Positions 29,735 through 32,394 of a stretch of 32,394 nt of DNA are shown here, in pieces; the stretch's first letter is position 1, and the number at the start of each line of letters is the position of its first letter. Below the pieces are notes generated by a model. That model saw only the letters and a list, made by a program, of their open reading frames with translations. It did not search any database and was not told the origin of the DNA. The translations under genes and the position numbers were made by a program. The stretch is taken from contig NZ_NEUB01000697.1 of NCBI RefSeq assembly GCF_002910825.1, forward strand, positions 1-32,394, read 5' to 3'. This DNA is from Streptomyces sp. SM1 (GTDB lineage Bacteria; Actinomycetota; Actinomycetes; Streptomycetales; Streptomycetaceae).

Positions 29735-31972
29735 TCAGCCGTTGCGCTTCCAGCGCGGCTTGTCCTCGCGACGGCCGAAGGAGCCGCCACTGCGGTGGTC
29801 GTCACGACGGCCGTACGGACGGTCGTGGCCGCCGGTGCGGAAGCCCGGGCGGTCGCCCTGGCGGTCGCGGTTGAACGGGCGGTCGCTGCCCCGGTGGCCG
29901 CCGCGGTCGTCACGGCGCAGGCCGCCACGGTCGCCGCCCCGGTCCCGGTCACGGTCACGGTTGAAACCGCCACGGTCGCCACCGCGGTCGTCACGGCGCT
30001 CGAAGGGACGCCCACCACGGTCACCGCGGTCGCCACGCTCACCGCGGTCGTCACGACGGAAACCGCCCCGGTCGCCACCGCGGTCGTCACGGCGCTCGAA
30101 GGGACGCCCACCACGGTCGCCACGGTCGTCACGGCGGAAGCCGCCACGGTCACCACCGCGGTCGTCACGGCGGTCGTCACGGCGCTCGAAGGAACGCCCG
30201 CCACGGTCACCGCGGTCGTCACGGCGGAAGCCGCCACGGTCACCGCCCCGGTCCCGGTCACGGTCACGGTTGAAACCGCCCCGGTCGTCACGGCGTTCGA
30301 AGGAACGCCCGCCACGGTCACCGCGGTCGTCGCGACGGAAGCCGCCACGGTCACCACCGCGGTCGTCACGGCGCTCACGCCGCTCGTACGGCGCCGAAGC
30401 CTCCGGGCGCTCCACCCGCTCGGTCCGCTCGGCGTCCCGCGCGGTCGGCTGCTCCGGCAGCGACACCTCGGCCTCGGCCGACGCCACGACGGCCGCTTCG
30501 GCCACCACCGTCTCCGGGTCCTCGCCGCGCTCCCGCGCGGAGCGGGCCAGCAGCCGGTCGGCCTCGCCGCGCAGCTCGGACGCGCGGCGCTGCGCCCGCT
30601 CCAGCTCCTTGGTGAGCTGGGCGACCTCGCGCTCGGCCTGCTGGGCCGCGTTGCCCGCCGACTCGGCCTGCACCTCGGTCATCGACCGGGCACCGGTGAT
30701 CTCGGCGACCTCCGGGTCGAAGGCCGCACCGCCCTGGATGATGTGGCGCGTGGCGTCGACGCCCGCGTCCTCCATCAGCCGGAAGATCTGACGGCGCTGG
30801 TGCGGCAGGGACAGGGACACCACGGTGCCGGTGCGGCCGGCGCGCGCCGTGCGGCCCGCGCGGTGCAGGTAGTCCTTGTGGTCACCGGCCGGGTCCACGT
30901 TCAGCACGAGGTCGATGCCGTCGACGTGGATACCGCGGGCGGCGACGTCGGTGGCGACCAGGACGTTGACGTAGCCGTCCTTGAAGTCCGCCAGCGTCCG
31001 CGTACGCGCGCCCTGCGTCATGCCGCCGTGCAGCGCGTCCGCCTTCGCCCCGGCGTCGCGCAGCTGCTCGGCGACGCGGTCGGCGCCCAGCTGGGTGCGG
31101 ACGAAGATGATGGTGCGGCCCTTGCGGGAGGCGATGGCCGCGGTGACCGGCGCCTTGTCCTTGGGCTTCACGACGAGGATGTGGTGCGACATGGTCGTCA
31201 CCGCGCCCTGCGCCGCGTCCACCTCGTGGGTCGCCGGGTCGTTGAGGTAACGGTCGACGAGGGTCTTGATCTCGTTCTCCATGGTCGCGGAGAACAGCAT
31301 GCGCTGGCCGCCCGCCGGGACCTGGTCGAGCAGTTCGGTGACCTCGGGCAGGAAGCCCAGGTCGGACATCTGGTCGGCCTCGTCGAGAACGGTGATCTGC
31401 ACGTTCTCCAGGGAGCAGGCACCACGGTTGATGATGTCGCGCAGACGGCCCGGGGTGGCGACGAGGATGTCGACGCCGCGCTCGAGGGCGTAGATCTGGT
31501 TGCCCATCGACGTGCCGCCGCAGACGACCTTCATCTTCAGGCCCATGACGTCGCCGTACGGCTGGAGCGCGTCGGCGACCTGCATGGCGAGCTCACGCGT
31601 CGGCGTCAGGATGACGGCGCGCGGCTTGTGCTTCCCGGTGCGCCCGCCGGCCAGCGTGGCCAGGGTCGGCAGACCGAAGGAGAGGGTCTTGCCGGAGCCG
31701 GTGCGGCCACGGCCGAGGATGTCCTTGCCGGCCAGGGCGTCCGGGATGGTCGCGGCCTGGATCGGGAAGGGGGTGGTCACGCCGTTCTGCGCGAGCTTGC
31801 GCACGACACCCTCGGGCAGGCCGAGCTCGGTGAAGGTGGGCTCGGAGACCGCCGGCTCGACGCTGACGTCGGTGGTGGTGTCGGTGTCGGTGTTCTCGAC
31901 GGTGATGTCGGTGATGTCGGTGTCCCCGATGTTCTCGGGCACGACGACGTGATCAGTACTGGCGATGGGCAT
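29735..31972 (-). CDS. DEAD-box ATP-dependent RNA helicase with long RGG repeat tail
   Basis: The 745-aa helicase remodels RNA in ribosome assembly, decay or cold response. The start is ATG at 31972 (MPIASTDHVVV). GGAAGG lies 12 nt upstream. Core motifs in order: Q-motif (GVTTPFPIQAATIP, ~64-77), Walker A GRGRTGSGKT (~87-96), PTRELA (~124), ATPGR (~172), DEAD (197-200), SAT (228-230), ARGIHVDG (~345) and HRAGRTAR (370-377). A coiled segment (~440-485) is rich in Glu/Arg. Residues ~531-745 are an Arg/Gly/Asp-rich repeat (DRGG, FRRDD, SFERRDD units), a disordered RNA-binding tail that may drive condensates. SCO4096-like in my recollection. A Glu/Asp/Thr-rich N-terminus precedes the core. Confidence 0.95.
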   Translation of the reverse strand: MPIASTDHVVVPENIGDTDITDITVENTDTDTTTDVSVEPAVSEPTFTELGLPEGVVRKLAQNGVTTPFPIQAATIPDALAGKDILGRGRTGSGKTLSFGLPTLATLAGGRTGKHKPRAVILTPTRELAMQVADALQPYGDVMGLKMKVVCGGTSMGNQIYALERGVDILVATPGRLRDIINRGACSLENVQITVLDEADQMSDLGFLPEVTELLDQVPAGGQRMLFSATMENEIKTLVDRYLNDPATHEVDAAQGAVTTMSHHILVVKPKDKAPVTAAIASRKGRTIIFVRTQLGADRVAEQLRDAGAKADALHGGMTQGARTRTLADFKDGYVNVLVATDVAARGIHVDGIDLVLNVDPAGDHKDYLHRAGRTARAGRTGTVVSLSLPHQRRQIFRLMEDAGVDATRHIIQGGAAFDPEVAEITGARSMTEVQAESAGNAAQQAEREVAQLTKELERAQRRASELRGEADRLLARSARERGEDPETVVAEAAVVASAEAEVSLPEQPTARDAERTERVERPEASAPYERRERRDDRGGDRGGFRRDDRGDRGGRSFERRDDRGGFNRDRDRDRGGDRGGFRRDDRGDRGGRSFERRDDRRDDRGGDRGGFRRDDRGDRGGRPFERRDDRGGDRGGFRRDDRGERGDRGDRGGRPFERRDDRGGDRGGFNRDRDRDRGGDRGGLRRDDRGGHRGSDRPFNRDRQGDRPGFRTGGHDRPYGRRDDHRSGGSFGRREDKPRWKRNG
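29740..30382 (-). repeat. DNA repeats coding the helicase RGG tail
   Basis: Irregular 30-60 bp units repeat (FRRDDRGDRGGR, SFERRDDRGG, FNRDRDRDRGG). The bias keeps reverse frames open, giving long Val/Thr/Ala-rich or Arg/Ser/Pro-rich antisense frames that are artefacts. Unit copy number is likely variable between strains. Confidence 0.85.
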
Positions 31973-32220
31973 ACGAATGCGAAACCTTCCGGAGTCTCTT
32001 CGGCACGCGCCCGTCAACTCCGTGATTCGCGATTCGCAATACGACCGCCTCGATGCGGTCCACCACGGCAAGGGAGAGACTACGCGCCACACGGCGCGCT
32101 CTGCAGTGGCGCCGGGCAAATAGGATCAAACGATCTGTCACCATACGCACCCTGGCACCCCTGAAGCAAACCGGCAGGTCAGCGCGGGGTCCGGTGGGCG
32201 GGGAGGCGCGGGAGAGGGCC

Positions 32221-32394
32221 TTAGGCCGGCGCCCCCGCTTCCGGCGCCGGTTCCCGCTGCGCCAGCTGTGTCCCGGGCGGCTGATGCGCCGACGAGGACG
32301 GTTCCGCCTGGGTCGGCTCCGGCGTGGCCGACGGCTCGGGCGGCGTCGGCGTCGGCGTGGGCTCCGGGTCCGGTGTCCGTGTGGGCTCCGGCGG
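32221..32394 (-). CDS. C-terminal end of an unidentified Pro/Thr-rich protein
   Basis: The minus-strand frame is open from the right window edge to TAA at 32221, 57 codons, read as repeated PEPT/TPTP/PDPEP units and then QPPGTQLAQREPAPEAG. Third-position G/C is maintained. Such Pro/Thr tails are common at the C-terminus of secreted or membrane proteins. The family cannot be named from this end alone. The 248-bp gap to the helicase start contains the helicase promoter and leader. I see no convincing promoter motif in it. Confidence 0.55.
   Translation of the reverse strand, partial: PPEPTRTPDPEPTPTPTPPEPSATPEPTQAEPSSSAHQPPGTQLAQREPAPEAGAPA

Noticed and set aside
29676..30382. CRISPR-like array suggested by regular repeats downstream of tRNA-Lys
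   Set aside because: The repeats are in-frame coding units of the helicase tail without unique spacers, and no cas genes are present.
29693..32164. Very long plus-strand frame rich in Val, Thr and Ala opposite the helicase
   Set aside because: It is the antisense of a real helicase gene; openness comes from the RGG-coding repeats and high GC.
31973..32220. Promoter for the helicase gene
   Set aside because: Only AT-rich hexamers with wrong spacing (12-13 bp) were found; no confident call.

Overview
The window is high-GC actinobacterial chromosome, almost certainly Streptomyces. This is inferred from codon use, frequent GTG starts, ATGA/GTGA stop-start overlaps, a sporulation-type TPR regulator, a cyclic-di-AMP riboswitch of the Streptomyces type, and a gene order that matches my memory of the Streptomyces coelicolor SCO4115-SCO4096 neighbourhood. 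No search could be run, so that synteny is recalled, not verified.

Left chromosomal core (1-10.9 kb): a partial asparagine-synthetase-like protein (-), a TPR developmental regulator (+), L-2-hydroxyglutarate oxidase lhgO (+), trmB (+), and a PrsW-family membrane protease whose frame is broken by a single missing base in a G run (+). Then come an M23 peptidoglycan peptidase under a ydaO/c-di-AMP riboswitch (-), initiator tRNA-fMet with its terminator (-), a RibD-like protein with swapped domain order (-), the remains of a two-component system collapsed by deletion (-), and a DUF3040 membrane protein (+).

Integrated element (about 10.93-29.54 kb, 18.6 kb): a 37-bp perfect direct repeat consists of the 3' part of tRNA-Lys(TTT). 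One copy lies in the intact tRNA at the right end and the other in an orphan fragment at the left end. The mobility genes are wreckage: the last ~85 residues of a tyrosine integrase and the start of a DUF3631 protein. The cargo is dominated by metal genes. A tightly coupled copper operon (Met/His-rich membrane peptide, CopA Cu(I)-ATPase, PCuAC-like protein) is followed by a frameshifted copper-storage-protein relative and a tiny Cys-rich protein. Next are remnants of a peptide/nickel-type ABC operon and an intact Zn/Mn-type ABC transporter. After that comes a catabolic block (caiC-, caiB- and caiA-like CoA genes, a GH88-type glycosidase and an MFS transporter). The right end carries a second copper module: a Met/His-rich membrane protein, a SigC-type ECF sigma factor and a CopZ chaperone.

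Right chromosomal core (29.5-32.4 kb): tRNA-Lys, a DEAD-box RNA helicase with a roughly 215-residue RGG-type repeat tail (-), and the Pro/Thr-rich C-terminal end of an unidentified protein (-). The most notable points are the SigC-like sigma factor embedded in copper genes on a decayed tRNA-Lys island, and the unassigned cai-like/GH88/MFS block it carries.
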